Shown: in pieces, positions 1 to 9,748 of the stretch
Numbering within the stretch: the first letter of the stretch is position 1
How the letters are laid out: every line of letters begins with the position of its first letter
DNA from: Corylus avellana
Taxonomy: Eukaryota > Streptophyta > Magnoliopsida > Fagales > Betulaceae
Assembly: GCF_901000735.1 (NCBI RefSeq)
Contig: NC_081545.1
Location: forward strand, 26,116,913-26,180,912
Length of the DNA: 64,000 nt
Direction: 5' to 3'
Made by a program: the position numbers and the translations under genes
Notes under the pieces: model-generated
What the model saw: only the letters and a program-made list of their open reading frames with translations
Databases searched by the model: none
What the model was told of the DNA's origin: nothing

Positions 1-692
1 GGTTGAGGTGGCGACTGGTGCGCGTCTTCTCTGCGGCGGTGTGCATTCTTGTTGTTGTGCATCCACACTTTGAGCACGTTGCGCTTGACGCCGACCTCGG
101 AGCAGAACTGATTGAGCGCCACGTCATCGTGCCTCTGAATTCTCCACCCGATCCTCTCCGCGAACTCCAGCATCTTATCCTTCTGCTCCTGCGTGAACTT
201 TGTCCTGAACCTCTTCGCACTCGCCCTCGGCCCTACTCTCTCCGGCGTCTCCGACCGTCGATCCCCACCACCACAGCCATCGTGACCATCATGATGACGA
301 CGATAGCCGTCATAGGCCACGGTGGGCCCCGCATTGTAAAACAACATCGTCGTAGTCGGCGGCAGCCGAGGAGACCGCACCTCCCTCCTGTGGAAGTTCC
401 GGTGGCATCCGCATGCGGCGCACGTGAGCGACTCGCGCGGGTCTCCTCCACCGCGCGGCATGAACTCGCCGCACCCATCGCTGGCGTGGCCGCCCATGGA
501 CGCCGCGTGGTTGCGCATGCACTCCCTGTACTTCAGAACAGCCTTGACGGTCGCCTTGGGGTTCATCACCACCGGTTCGCCGTCTTTGTCGAACCGGCGA
601 GCCGTCTTGTCGTCCTCCTCCACGACGTCGTCGTCCTCCTTCTCATTGTCGGACTTGACTACGTGTTTGTAGGGTATCACGCTTAAGTCCAT
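1..692 (-). CDS. Zinc-finger homeodomain (ZF-HD) transcription factor, 3' end cut by window edge
   Basis: Reading the minus strand from the ATG at 692-690 gives about 230 residues open to the left edge with no stop. Residues 1-45 are acidic (DNEKEDDDVVEEDD). The ZF-HD dimerisation zinc finger follows at about residues 53-105: YRECMRNHAASMGGHASDGC, then GEFMP, then LTCAACGCHRNFHRRE, with all Cys and His ligands present. A His/Gly-rich linker leads to a plant ZF-HD homeodomain (about 165-222), with KRFRTKFTQEQKDKM at its start and VKVWMHNNKN-type recognition helix (seen as LKVWMHNNKN). The family acts in the nucleus as homo- or heterodimers on ATTA-core sites. No intron is needed, as usual for the family. 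Only the tail after the homeodomain is missing. The subgroup cannot be fixed without alignment. Confidence 0.95.
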   Translation of the reverse strand, partial: MDLSVIPYKHVVKSDNEKEDDDVVEEDDKTARRFDKDGEPVVMNPKATVKAVLKYRECMRNHAASMGGHASDGCGEFMPRGGGDPRESLTCAACGCHRNFHRREVRSPRLPPTTTMLFYNAGPTVAYDGYRRHHDGHDGCGGGDRRSETPERVGPRASAKRFRTKFTQEQKDKMLEFAERIGWRIQRHDDVALNQFCSEVGVKRNVLKVWMHNNKNAHRRREDAHQSPPQ

Positions 693-1829
693 GATATTGA
701 GGACCCAAACAAACAAACAAACAAAAAAAGGGCTGGAGTTTGGGTCGGTCGGGTTAAGATAATGGGCGGGGATTAGGAGAGGAGGATGCTGTGTCGTGCT
801 AATGCGGAGAGTTGGGACAAGAATTTAGGGGAAGCATTTGGTTTGTTTTTTAAGAATGGAGGAATTCTAAGGTTGCAGTCGTCATACTCTTATGATAATA
901 TGAGGCGTGAAACGTATTTAAGACAAGCATGACGACAGGTGAAGAAGGAGAAGTTAAGCCAGAGACAAAGTAACTTACACGTGTCTGTTCCGGCCGGTTT
1001 TTCTCTTTTTCACCTACTAATTTTTGTAATTTAAATCCCTCCCTGATTCATTTGAACCGAAAAGGAGTCGAATGAATTAGAAAAGATCTTAGTCGCTTAT
1101 TTTTTTAAATGTTATAGATTTTGAAGTAAATTTTAAAATAGTCATTGAATTAAAATTAATAATAATTTTAAAAGTAATGTTAAAAAATATGAGAGAAAAA
1201 TGTTTGGATGTTACAATTTTACTATAATTTATATACAAATTTAATGTTATAATTTATAATTGATGAAACAATTAAACTCTAATCGGAAGAGTAAAGTGTG
1301 AAAATGTTTAATTATTTTATTAATTATGGACGGTCATGTCAAGCTTGTAAGTAGTTTGTAATAAAAGTTGTATTTCAAGCGTTCTTAATGCTTGCTTTTT
1401 CTTTTTTTTCTTGGTTGGCTCTTGGTAATTTGCTTTTGGATATATTCACAACATACAAATATGTATATGTGAACTATAAGATTAAGTGTAGAGGAAAGGC
1501 AATATGATTGAATGAAGTTCTCAAATCTTGTCGATAAAATTGCTATGCATGGAAAATTTTGGAAAATTGGAAGGGAGGGGAAGACCCTGAGCAAATTAGC
1601 TAACCAAAAAAGGTGCAGCCTGTTCTTGTAAAAGCTCATATTTGTTGTGTTTTGGAAATATATACTTAATTTGTTAATAGTATATCTTAATTACCATTTT
1701 CCCATAAGGTAAAGATGCAAAAGAATTATTTATATAATAAATACCGGTAAACTTGGACTATTTAATATGAGTTGTTTTGATTGCATGGTAAATATAAAAC
1801 ATAAAATAAACTATAATTACCTAGTGCTT
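693..1829. other. AT-rich upstream region of the ZF-HD gene, no gene seen
   Basis: This is the 5' flank of the minus-strand ZF-HD gene. It is AT-rich, with A/T runs and no credible coding region, so its only likely function is as that gene's promoter side. An AAAC-type microsatellite (about 707-725) lies directly upstream of the start codon. Confidence 0.5.
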
Positions 1830-2320
1830 TAACACCGGCTCGTGTCGGTGTATACGGTGGCTGATGAAGTTGGACGCAAAACCGAGACGCGATTAAGGAA
1901 GCCTGATCGCAAAGAATTCCACACAAACGAACTCGTACTGTTCATATTCCCACGTGGCCGTACCCGATTGGCCCTATCAGCACAGCTGCGCTCGTGAAAG
2001 GTCGACGTCTCATTATCAGGGAACGGGACCCACCACGTGGGTTCTGATAAACTGATCAGAGGATCCAACGGCTGAGATGCTGAGGGAAGCGCTGACGAGA
2101 TCTTTCACTGTATGGGCACATATATAAAATCCTTGATTAGGCATATTTTTCCCGCACGTCACGCCTTTTCTCGCCATGCTGCCCGTGGGGTCCACAGAAA
2201 AATGTCAGAGAAATTGAGAGAGAGAGAGAGAGAGATAGGCGTGGCTTCCAAGGTAACAGAAGCCCACCCCACCACCGTCCAGGAGGGGGTTTCCACCTCT
2301 GCTTACTGAAACATTTCTCT
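1830..2320 (+). promoter_or_regulatory. Promoter-like patch with two G-boxes and a TATA motif, no gene downstream
   Basis: The patch is clearly richer in G+C than its surroundings. Perfect CACGTG G-boxes lie at 1951-1956 and 2034-2039, a TATATAAAA motif at 2121-2129 and a GA microsatellite at about 2215-2236, in the order of a plus-strand plant promoter and 5' leader. A possible splice donor (AAG then GTAACA) lies near 2250. No recognisable protein follows, so it may be a noncoding RNA promoter, a promoter left behind by a lost gene, or chance. Confidence 0.35.
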
Positions 2321-2486
2321 GCAACACGTAATAATTTCATAATTCCTTTTCATTTTTTTGCTTATGGAAGAAAAAGGCCTATCTACATGTGGTTGTTTGT
2401 TTATAGCAAAAAAAAAAAAAAAAAATTATTTATATTTGATTAATTTGTATGTTGAACTGATAAATTTTAAATTATGTAATTAAAAT

Positions 2487-2660
2487 GAGAAGAGTTAGAG
2501 AGCTAAACAAATGAATTTTAAAAAAAAATTTAAACTGACGTAGTAAGGATTTTTAAATTAAAAAAAATACAATTCTCTCTCCTTTATCTGCCACTCACGG
2601 TCTGCCACGTCAGTTTAAAAATTTTTCTGAGTTCATTTATTTGGCTCTTTAGCACTTTTC
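2487..2660. mobile_element. Mutator-like MITE, copy 1 (174 bp)
   Basis: Terminal inverted repeats of about 45 bp run from GAGAAGAGTTAGAGAGC on the left; the complement of the right end reads GAAAAGTGCTAAAGAGCC. Inner arms share TTTAAACTGACGT. A perfect 9-bp direct repeat, AATTAAAAT, flanks it at 2478-2486 and 2661-2669. Nine-base target duplications are the mark of Mutator-like transposons. It is too short to encode a transposase. Confidence 0.85.
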
Positions 2661-2774
2661 AATTAAAATAGTCATTAATTTTTTTATAAAAAAATTCACA
2701 TCAAACTCAACAAATTTACTCTTCGTTTTAACTAATAAATCATTTTTTCTTTTTCTTTTTTAATTACCTACTTT

Positions 2775-3156
2775 TTCAAAAGGAAAAAAATGCAAAATTG
2801 GTCATTGTGATTTACCTTATTTACAATTAAATCATTGTAGCATCAAAATGAACTCAAAGGTCTCTGAAGTATGCCAAAAATATAATTTAATCTCTACAAT
2901 CAAATTTCATCCACTAATTTAACAAATTCCTTTAGTATGACACTGCCTTAAATATGACAAGTATCACAATTATATTGGCTCTAATGTTTTACGCTATTAG
3001 AATTTGTTAAGTCAGTGAACGAAATTTGATTGTAAAAACTAAATTATTTTTTTAGCATACCTCAAGGACCTTTGAATTCATTTTGATATCACAAGGAGTT
3101 AATTGTAAATCAGGTAAACCACAATGACTGAATTTACATTTTTTTCCTTTTCAAAA
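2775..3156. mobile_element. Foldback element with ~150-bp inverted arms
   Basis: The left arm (2775-2935) and the reverse complement of the right arm (2998-3156) align over nearly their whole length, sharing runs such as TCATTGTG-TTTACC, AATTCAAAGGTC-like segments and TTGTTAAG/TTAACAA ends near the loop. The spacer is about 60 bp and there is no coding capacity. It is a long-arm MITE of unassigned superfamily; no certain target duplication was seen. Confidence 0.75.
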
Positions 3157-3394
3157 TACATACATTTGACTCTCTATTTTAGATATCGATTTTTATTATT
3201 CTATTTAAATATTTATTTTTAATATTTTTTCAAATTTAATGAGTGTTTGGTAAGCACGGTAACAACTCACAAAATATTTTAACATTTTATTCAGCTAGTT
3301 GTAGTTTATTTTAATTTCATTTTAATTTCTGACTAACTGGATAAGAATGCTCTAATTGTCATAAAAAATGATTTTTTAAACAAAAAATTTTGCT

Positions 3395-3520
3395 TCCGCA
3401 TGGCTTTTTTTTTTTTTTTTTTTTTCATATTTGTACACTGCTTCTTTTTTTTTTTCCATATTTGTACACTGCTTTTTTTTTTTTTCTTTTTTTTTTTTTA
3501 AAGATATTTGTACACTCTTG
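3395..3520. repeat. Poly-T tract with short tandem duplication
   Basis: A unit containing CATATTTGTACACTGCTT followed by a T run occurs twice in tandem, and a third degraded unit (ATATTTGTACACTCTTG) follows the next T run. This looks like slippage or unequal exchange between T runs. Confidence 0.7.
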
Positions 3521-3792
3521 TTAGGCTTTGATCAAACTAATGCTATTGTGAATTAAACTAAAATAATAATAATAATTTTTATGGCCACGTTATTAGATTT
3601 GCATTTCACTTTGGAAATGAACAGAGTTGAAGCTTTTTAAGAGATTTGGAAATAAAAACTATTAACAAAAATAAAAAATACAAATACTTGTAGAAATATA
3701 AAAATATTTTTTATTTTTTATATCACATCAATACTTTTTTTTAATTAAAAAAAAAAAAAACCGACTCATAAAACACATTATCAAATATATTC

Positions 3793-3961
3793 AGAGAGTG
3801 CTAAGCACTCAAATAAAAGAACTCAGAAAAATTTTAAATTGACGTGATAAACCATAAGTTTCAGACAAGAGATGAAATTACATCTTTTTAATTTAAAAAT
3901 CCTTATTACATCAGTTTATAAATTTTTTAAAATTTATTTATTTGGCTCTGTAACACTTCTC
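3793..3961. mobile_element. Mutator-like MITE, copy 2 (169 bp)
   Basis: Same family as 2487-2660. The left end reads AGAGAGTGCTAAGCACTC and the complement of the right end GAGAAGTGTTACAGAGCC, with inner arms AACTCAGAAAAATTTTAAA and a TTGACGTGATAA segment matching copy 1. A perfect 9-bp target duplication, AATATATTC, lies at 3784-3792 and 3962-3970. Confidence 0.85.
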
Positions 3962-3970
3962 AATATATTC

Positions 3971-4385
3971 ACCAACGGTGTAAAGAGATGGATCGAGTGA
4001 TTGTACAAATTTGCAATAAAGAAAAAGGAAAAATTATAATGGAAGACCAAGCATTACTATTGATAGTATCTTCTTAATAGTATCAAATTTTTGTACAATT
4101 CCAAAACGTGCACAATGTTTTTCTTTTGCTTTTTCTGAGCAAAAGCTGCAAAACATACACGTACAATATTGATAGTTAGTGCATCTCCACTAATAAGATG
4201 TAAAATATATAATTAAAAAGCATTTTTCTCTATTATATATATAAACTCCAACATATTATTTTTTTCTCTTTTATTTTTTTGAATTATATCCTTCCCAGTG
4301 TGACCTCTCGTTGAGGCAAGGAAAAGAGAGTAGTGTGTTATAATCAATAGCAAAAAATGCAACACCAAATGTATTTTAGCTCACT
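3971..4385. other. AT-rich intergenic stretch
   Basis: No gene is seen. A segment reading GTGCATCTCCACTAATAAGATG near 4178-4200 resembles one end of a Harbinger-type element, but no partner end was found. Confidence 0.4.
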
Positions 4386-4990
4386 TTGGATCATATTTGG
4401 TTTTCTATGAATAAATTGGTTCATGAAGCTTTACAACCTGTTCCAGCCAAAGTGATCAAGCTTGTTTTCTCTTCCTTAAATCTTCATCTTTCTGCATGGC
4501 AAGATGTTGCCCTATCTTCTCTTTGGGTTCCTCCTAAGCCTGGTTGTCTTGAGGGCAATTTTGATGTGGCCATAAAGGACACCCATTAGTGACTCCTCCG
4601 ATAACATTGTCTTTGCAGCTTCTCAGAAGCTTTCTAGTTTGAATGTCTTACAAGGTGAAGCTATTGCAACCCTTCTTGCAACTAGATTGGCCATTTTTTT
4701 TTTAGGTTGTGACAGATTCCATCTTGAGGGTGACGCTCTTCTGGTTAACTTGGCTATTAACAATCCTTCGCTTTTTGAGTCTTGGAACTTTGCTTCAATT
4801 ATTTTTGATATTTGGCTAAATTTATCATATTTTCAAAGTTGGTTTGCTTTGAAAGTGTCTAGATGTGTCAATTACCGTGCACATGATTTAGCTAAATGAA
4901 CCGCTTTCAATCTTGTTTTTTGAAACATTCTCACAGGATCTCCCATTCTCTCTTTCATTTGGATCAAGAGTGGTCCTGTAGCTTTTTTTT
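4386..4990 (+). pseudogene. LINE remnant: RNase H-like 3' end, frame-broken
   Basis: Two reading frames (from 4386 and about 4590) together give a degraded RNase H-like domain of the kind at the end of plant L1 LINE ORF2: WVPPKPGCLEGNFDVA, then SSDNIVFAASQKLSSL, then GEAIATLLATRLA, then the LEGDALLV motif and RAHDLAK before the stop. A frameshift or stop lies near 4588. Upstream endonuclease and RT parts are absent, as in 5'-truncated LINE insertions. A second copy of the same family lies at 61390-61935. Confidence 0.8.
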
Positions 4991-5147
4991 CCCTTATTTA
5001 ATTAAAATAATAATAATAATAATCCGCTCAAGATGAAAAATGAGCAAATATTTTACTTAATCCGCTGGAGATGTTATTAATGAACTTTGATAGAAAAATC
5101 TAAGATACAAAGATTTCATTTCAAAATGCCTCTTCTTGAAGTCATAG

Positions 5148-5172
5148 TGTGCATATATATATATATATATAC
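5148..5172. repeat. AT microsatellite
   Basis: A run of alternating TA followed by ACACAC. Another AT run lies at about 5826-5848. Confidence 0.9.
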
Positions 5173-5204
5173 ACACACAAAAGGATAGGAAGCTCATGAA
5201 AAAA

Positions 5205-5378
5205 ACGACGTAGTTTTGAATTTTTCATCTTATTTGACGGTAATGACTAACAGAATAGTCAAATTGCAACTGTTTGGTAGTTTAAGAGACTACTTTATCA
5301 CTTTTTGAACATTAAAGAGCTAAAATAGAAATGACTAGTAGTTTGAGGGGCTAAATTATATTTTTTTCGAAAATATTT
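5205..5378. mobile_element. Single arm of a long-TIR foldback element
   Basis: This segment matches the right arm of the intact element at 54138-54623, sharing TATTTGACGGTAATGACTAA, a CAAATTGCAACT block, TTTATCACTTTTT and AGTTTGAGGGGCTAAAT. The matching left arm is not present next to it, so it is a half-element or a deletion remnant. Confidence 0.65.
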
Positions 5379-6440
5379 AATATTAAAAAAATTTATTTTG
5401 TAGTGAATTTTTATTTCAGTAATTGTAAAAGATTAAATTTGGAAAGAATATTGAATAGTGTGGAACTATTTTTTATCCCTCGTCAATCAAGCCCTCAAAG
5501 TTCTGACCTGAATAAAGCCAAAAAAAAAAAAAAGAAAAAAGAAAGTCGTACGTGTAGTATAGGGAATGGGAAGAATGAAAAAATGAATGTATTTCTGAAA
5601 AATAATAATGAGGATTTGAGGAATTGCTCAACCTCATCGATCGTAGGGAAAAAGCTGTAACAAAAGTTCCATATGGTGCTGAGTGGGGAGCATTAAGAAT
5701 CAACGTTGAGAAGAAGTCAGGTAGACAGGTACCAATCTACTTTGTTTTTGGTATAATTTTTTTTTGACTGAAAATATTTTTAACTTAGGTTTGGTTTGTT
5801 TTAATGTCAACGGAATCATTTTAAAAAATATATATATATATATATATTTTTCGAATACGGAAAATAACCCGTGAAAAATGGTCGGCAACTTTCAACAACC
5901 TCCGCCGAGGTCCAGCACGGTTTGAAAAATAAAAACTTCAAACTCGAAAAATGGTTTAAACTTTTTTTGCTTATCAATTTGACTGTAATTTTTTATCGCA
6001 TTAAATATTTAAAAATACATAAACATTTTAGGGGGAAAGAATAAGAACCTTTGTATGGAATAAAGCATTGTGCGCTTAAAACAAAAGGCAACGAGTTTTG
6101 TTTGTCGCAACCAATTTGTCTTTGTTGTGGATGGGTGCGATAAAAGGAACGTATCCAGGTTAAAGAAAGAGGTTGTCCCCATTGGAGGACCTCTTGCTGG
6201 CCTTTACAGAGTACTTTCTTTGGTCTTTTCGGAAGCAAACTCCATCCTACTCTTGTACGATAGATTTCTTAAGGATCCTCTTATTCTTTTGAATTTTAAT
6301 TTTCTTTACAACAATTTGAATTTGATTTGATTTGTAAAGGTGTGAACAACGTGTTCGTCTTTTTAGTTTTTAGTGGGAAAACGACCATTTTGAAAAAATA
6401 ATAATAATAATTTAGTCTTTAGAAATTACATTTTTATTTC
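5379..6440. other. Intergenic stretch, nothing recognisable
   Basis: AT-rich DNA with A runs (5520-5540) and short open frames that match no family I know. Part of 6070-6240 is less AT-rich but is not interpretable. Confidence 0.4.
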
Positions 6441-6860
6441 ATAATTATTTTAAATTAAGAGAAATGTTACAGATTTTTTTGGTGTTCTTCTTGTATTACG
6501 TAAATATTGTTTTCTAAAAAAGCAGAAAAAAATACATAATTTTTTCTAAAAAACCACAAGGGATGGTTTCAGCCACCCCCATCCGGGCAGACGGTTATCC
6601 CAATTTTATTTTTTTTTTGAAAAAATATATTTTTTAATTTTTCTTTTTAAAAAATAAAAAATTTAATTAGGTGTCGAATTTTAATTAGTCCACGTGTTAG
6701 TGATGTGGACTTCCGTTAAGTCAGTTAACAATCAATGGACGAAATGACTAATTTGGTCTTTATCAAAACTACAAGTACTTCATGTGATAAAAATTAAACC
6801 CTAAGAAAGAAAAAATGAAGAAATGAAACCCTAAGGAGTATTATGTGTTTAACCCTTATT
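6440..6860. repeat. Probable foldback-element remnant with GC-rich core
   Basis: A short GC-rich core (about 6550-6600, containing GGATGGTTTCAGCCACCCCC) lies between AT-rich flanks. The right flank (6660-6860) has the style of the long-arm foldback elements elsewhere in the window (CACGTGTTAGTGATGTGGAC, then TCAGTTAAC). The opposite arm is not clear. Confidence 0.3.
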
Positions 6861-7275
6861 TTTATTTTCTTTAAAAAAGAACCGGCTGATTCCATAATGT
6901 AATAACTTTAAAATTGAAAAACCTCTTTCCTTTTTTTTTTTTTTTGGAATTGAAAACCCTCTTCATTAACAAACTAAACAAGGGCTATAAAATAGAGGAA
7001 ATATAAGGACAAGAGGCTAATTATTATAGTTTGACAAAATAGTTAGTGGGTCGTCACTTGCAAAACCCTCCTACATTATCGGCCTTTAATTTATACTGTT
7101 TTTCAAAGACGAATCATTACAAGCCTGGTTCATAATTCAGTGAGAAACAATGGTATAGTTGACCTCGGTCTTTAATTCACTGTTTTGGAAGAAGTGAATT
7201 GTAAAGGAATTCTTTTCTTTTTCTTTTCATCTTTCCTGCTTAGGGCAATTTTTTTCATAAATAAAACGTGCACTT

Positions 7276-7685
7276 AAAGCATCTCCAGCAGATATTTAAA
7301 AGACCGGTAACAGTTATTATTAGTCATTTTCGTCTCTAGGAAAATAGTCATTTTAAAAATTTTGATACATTTTTGTTCTACAATAGATAATCGGTTAAAA
7401 TTTATATTCAAAAACTAATAAAAATAAAATAAAATAAAAAGTATTTTGAATGAGGAGTGCTAGGGAGCCCGAGAATTTTTTCGAAAATTCTCTCCCGCCT
7501 ACCGTGGAAAATGTGGGAGGGTGGAAAATGTGGGTGGCAGACATAGAGAGAGAAAAAATTATTATTTTTTTCTTCTGAAGTGCTTTCCACGCCAACCGGG
7601 AGAGAATTTTTGGGAAAATTCTCGGGCTTCCTAACACTCTTCATTTTGAATAGTTTAAATAATCGCTATTTCAAGAGATGCTAGT
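7276..7685. repeat. Possible old Harbinger-like relic hosting a younger MITE
   Basis: The left end reads AGCATCTCCAGCAGATATTT; the complement of the right end reads TAGCATCTCTTGAAATAG. The match is partial and no 3-bp target duplication is clear. The Mutator-like MITE at 7452-7642 sits inside it. Confidence 0.3.
7452..7642. mobile_element. Mutator-like MITE, copy 3 (191 bp)
   Basis: Inverted arms of about 58 bp: the left end starts GAGGAGTGCTAGGGAGCCC and the complement of the right end GAAGAGTGTTAGGAAGCCC, both followed by GAGAATTTT and later AATTCTCTCCCG. A perfect 9-bp target duplication, ATTTTGAAT, lies at 7443-7451 and 7643-7651. The outer 18 bases match those of the MITEs at 2487 and 3793, so all three probably used the same Mutator-like transposase. 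Confidence 0.88.
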
Positions 7686-7689
7686 AGGA

Positions 7690-8636
7690 AGTTAATCAAT
7701 GGTTTCATTATAGCCATATAAGGTATTAATCACCAAAATTACAGCAAAAAAACTTGAAACAAAAAATAGACCTTATTTGAAAAAAAACAAAAAAGAATTA
7801 TTCCTTCTTCTTTTTTTGGATGCTGAAATAATCACCAAAAATGAATTTAGAAATATATATATATTTTTGGATGTTGCGTAAGACCCAAAGTAAACCCACG
7901 TTACGTATAGCGTAAATTCTAAGTAAACCCAAAGGAAACCCACAATCACAAATCATAAAGAAAAGATTAATCAATCTAGATTTTTTAATTTCTTTCTGAA
8001 TTTTAAATAATCAAGAAATGAGTGTCGTACCAGTAATGTTAATGTTTTATTCGTATGTCGGCAGAAATGCTGAAGTGGACTTCACGGAAACACTTCTCAA
8101 CTTTATATTATTACATTATTAAAAAAAAATATATTCAAATCAAAATACATTTAAAAAAAAAAAAAAAAAAAAAACAATTGTTAAAACCATTTAAAAACAT
8201 GTCGGTAAATAATTTTGTAATAAAAGTTGTAAATGATCCGTAAAATAATTATAATATATAACTTGTCAACTATACACTCATAATTATTTCACAAATTATA
8301 AATTATCCCATCAATGTCTAAGATCTAAAATCGTTGGGAAAGTGGATTTTATGTAGATGGTCCATGGGTGGACAAATAAAGGGAATCCTGTGACTGTGGG
8401 CAACATTTTTGTCAAACTTGCAATTAATTAATATCATCTTCCTACCCCAGTCCACAAAGAATTTGAAAACCTGGTCGTACTAGTAGCTCATCAATGTATC
8501 ATGTATAGCGACCCCAAATGCTTTTGATGAATGAATTTTTCTTTTGTTTTTTTTTTTTTTTTTGGGTGTTCTTTAAAAACCACAAATAGTCAAGACAACG
8601 TATGAAGAAAAAGAGAAGTTCGGACTTAAAAAATTG
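7690..8636. other. AT-rich intergenic stretch
   Basis: No gene is seen. It holds a long A run at about 8151-8174 and a T run at about 8545-8563, possibly tails of old retroposons. Confidence 0.4.
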
Positions 8637-9083
8637 GGAAAAGTATTCTTTATCCCTTAAAGTTTGAGGCGATTTTTAATTCGACCTTCAATATTTTAAT
8701 TTTTGCAATGTACCCCCAAAATTGCAAAAATCATATGTTGGGACTTTTTTCTATCTTACTCTCGGATGGGCTATGGGTTATTTTCAGAAGTAGCAAGTTT
8801 TGGATACGCTCAAGAGTCGACCAATTTTATTTCAAAATTCTCATATTGCTTCTAATTTTTTATGTTTTATAAAAAATTAAAATATATATATTGGGGTGAC
8901 CATAGCTACCCCTTTGACTATTTAGCCATTTTTGCACCCCTATTTTAGAGGCAATATGAAAATTTTGAGATAAAATTAATCAAATTACAAAAATTTAAAA
9001 GTTTGAAGGAATACATTACAAAAATTAAAATATTTGAGGTCAAATTGAAAATCGCCATACACTTTGAAAGAATAAAGTGTAAT
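8637..9083. mobile_element. Foldback element with ~100-200 bp arms
   Basis: The left arm (GTTTGAGGCGATTTTTAATT, then ATTTTAATTTTTGCAATGTA) matches the complement of the right arm (GTGTATGGCGATTTTCAATT, then ATTTTAATTTTTGTAATGTA). The centre holds GGGGTGACCATAGCTACCCC, itself a short palindrome, plus a further CACCCC. There is no coding capacity and the superfamily is unassigned. Confidence 0.7.
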
Positions 9084-9748
9084 TTAAATATGTTTTTAAA
9101 AAAATTTAAAATAAAATAAAATTATATATATATATATATAAAATAAAAAAGGAAACCATGTTACAAAAATAAAAGATTTTTCTTATCAACTAAAAATGTT
9201 CGGTTGAATCGCGGTTTTCAATTGTACCAAATATTAGAAAATAGAAAAAATATTTTACGCTAAAACAAACAAATCTTTACCGTTTTCATTTTCTTGCGTG
9301 AATAATTTATAATCCGAGTAGCTAACCCCATGTGACGGGCAAATAGGGCCCCAAAAATCGCCTGCCTGTGGGCAGTGACAGGCGGATTGGTGTAAAAAAC
9401 CAACCGTTGAGGGCTGTGTACACCCCTACTTCCAAGCAATTCTCATAGCCAAAACAATTTCGAGTGAGCAAACCTCAACCCAACCTCCTTCCCTTTCAAA
9501 CAAAACAAACAAAAACAAAGAGAGAAAAAAACGGTTTGTTGAAGAAACTACTAAGGCTACATTTTGTATTTCACTAATTAGTACTAGTGTGAGTACAGAC
9601 AACAGATGAATGACCCCCAAAAGGGTATCATGACTTGTAATAACCAGATTCTACAAGGATGCTAATAAGCTATACATATCATCTACAATGAACTATATAT
9701 TTCTATTGGAAGAATCTATTCACATCGCACAAAACTAGAGGACATGAC
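9084..9748. other. 3' flank of the TFIIIA gene
   Basis: No separate gene is seen. The part next to 9749 is the expected 3' UTR of the minus-strand TFIIIA gene. An AT microsatellite lies at 9124-9141. Confidence 0.5.

Noticed and set aside
3..686. Long plus-strand open frame at the left edge
   Set aside because: It is the antisense shadow of the ZF-HD gene, whose minus-strand frame shows complete zinc finger and homeodomain motifs.
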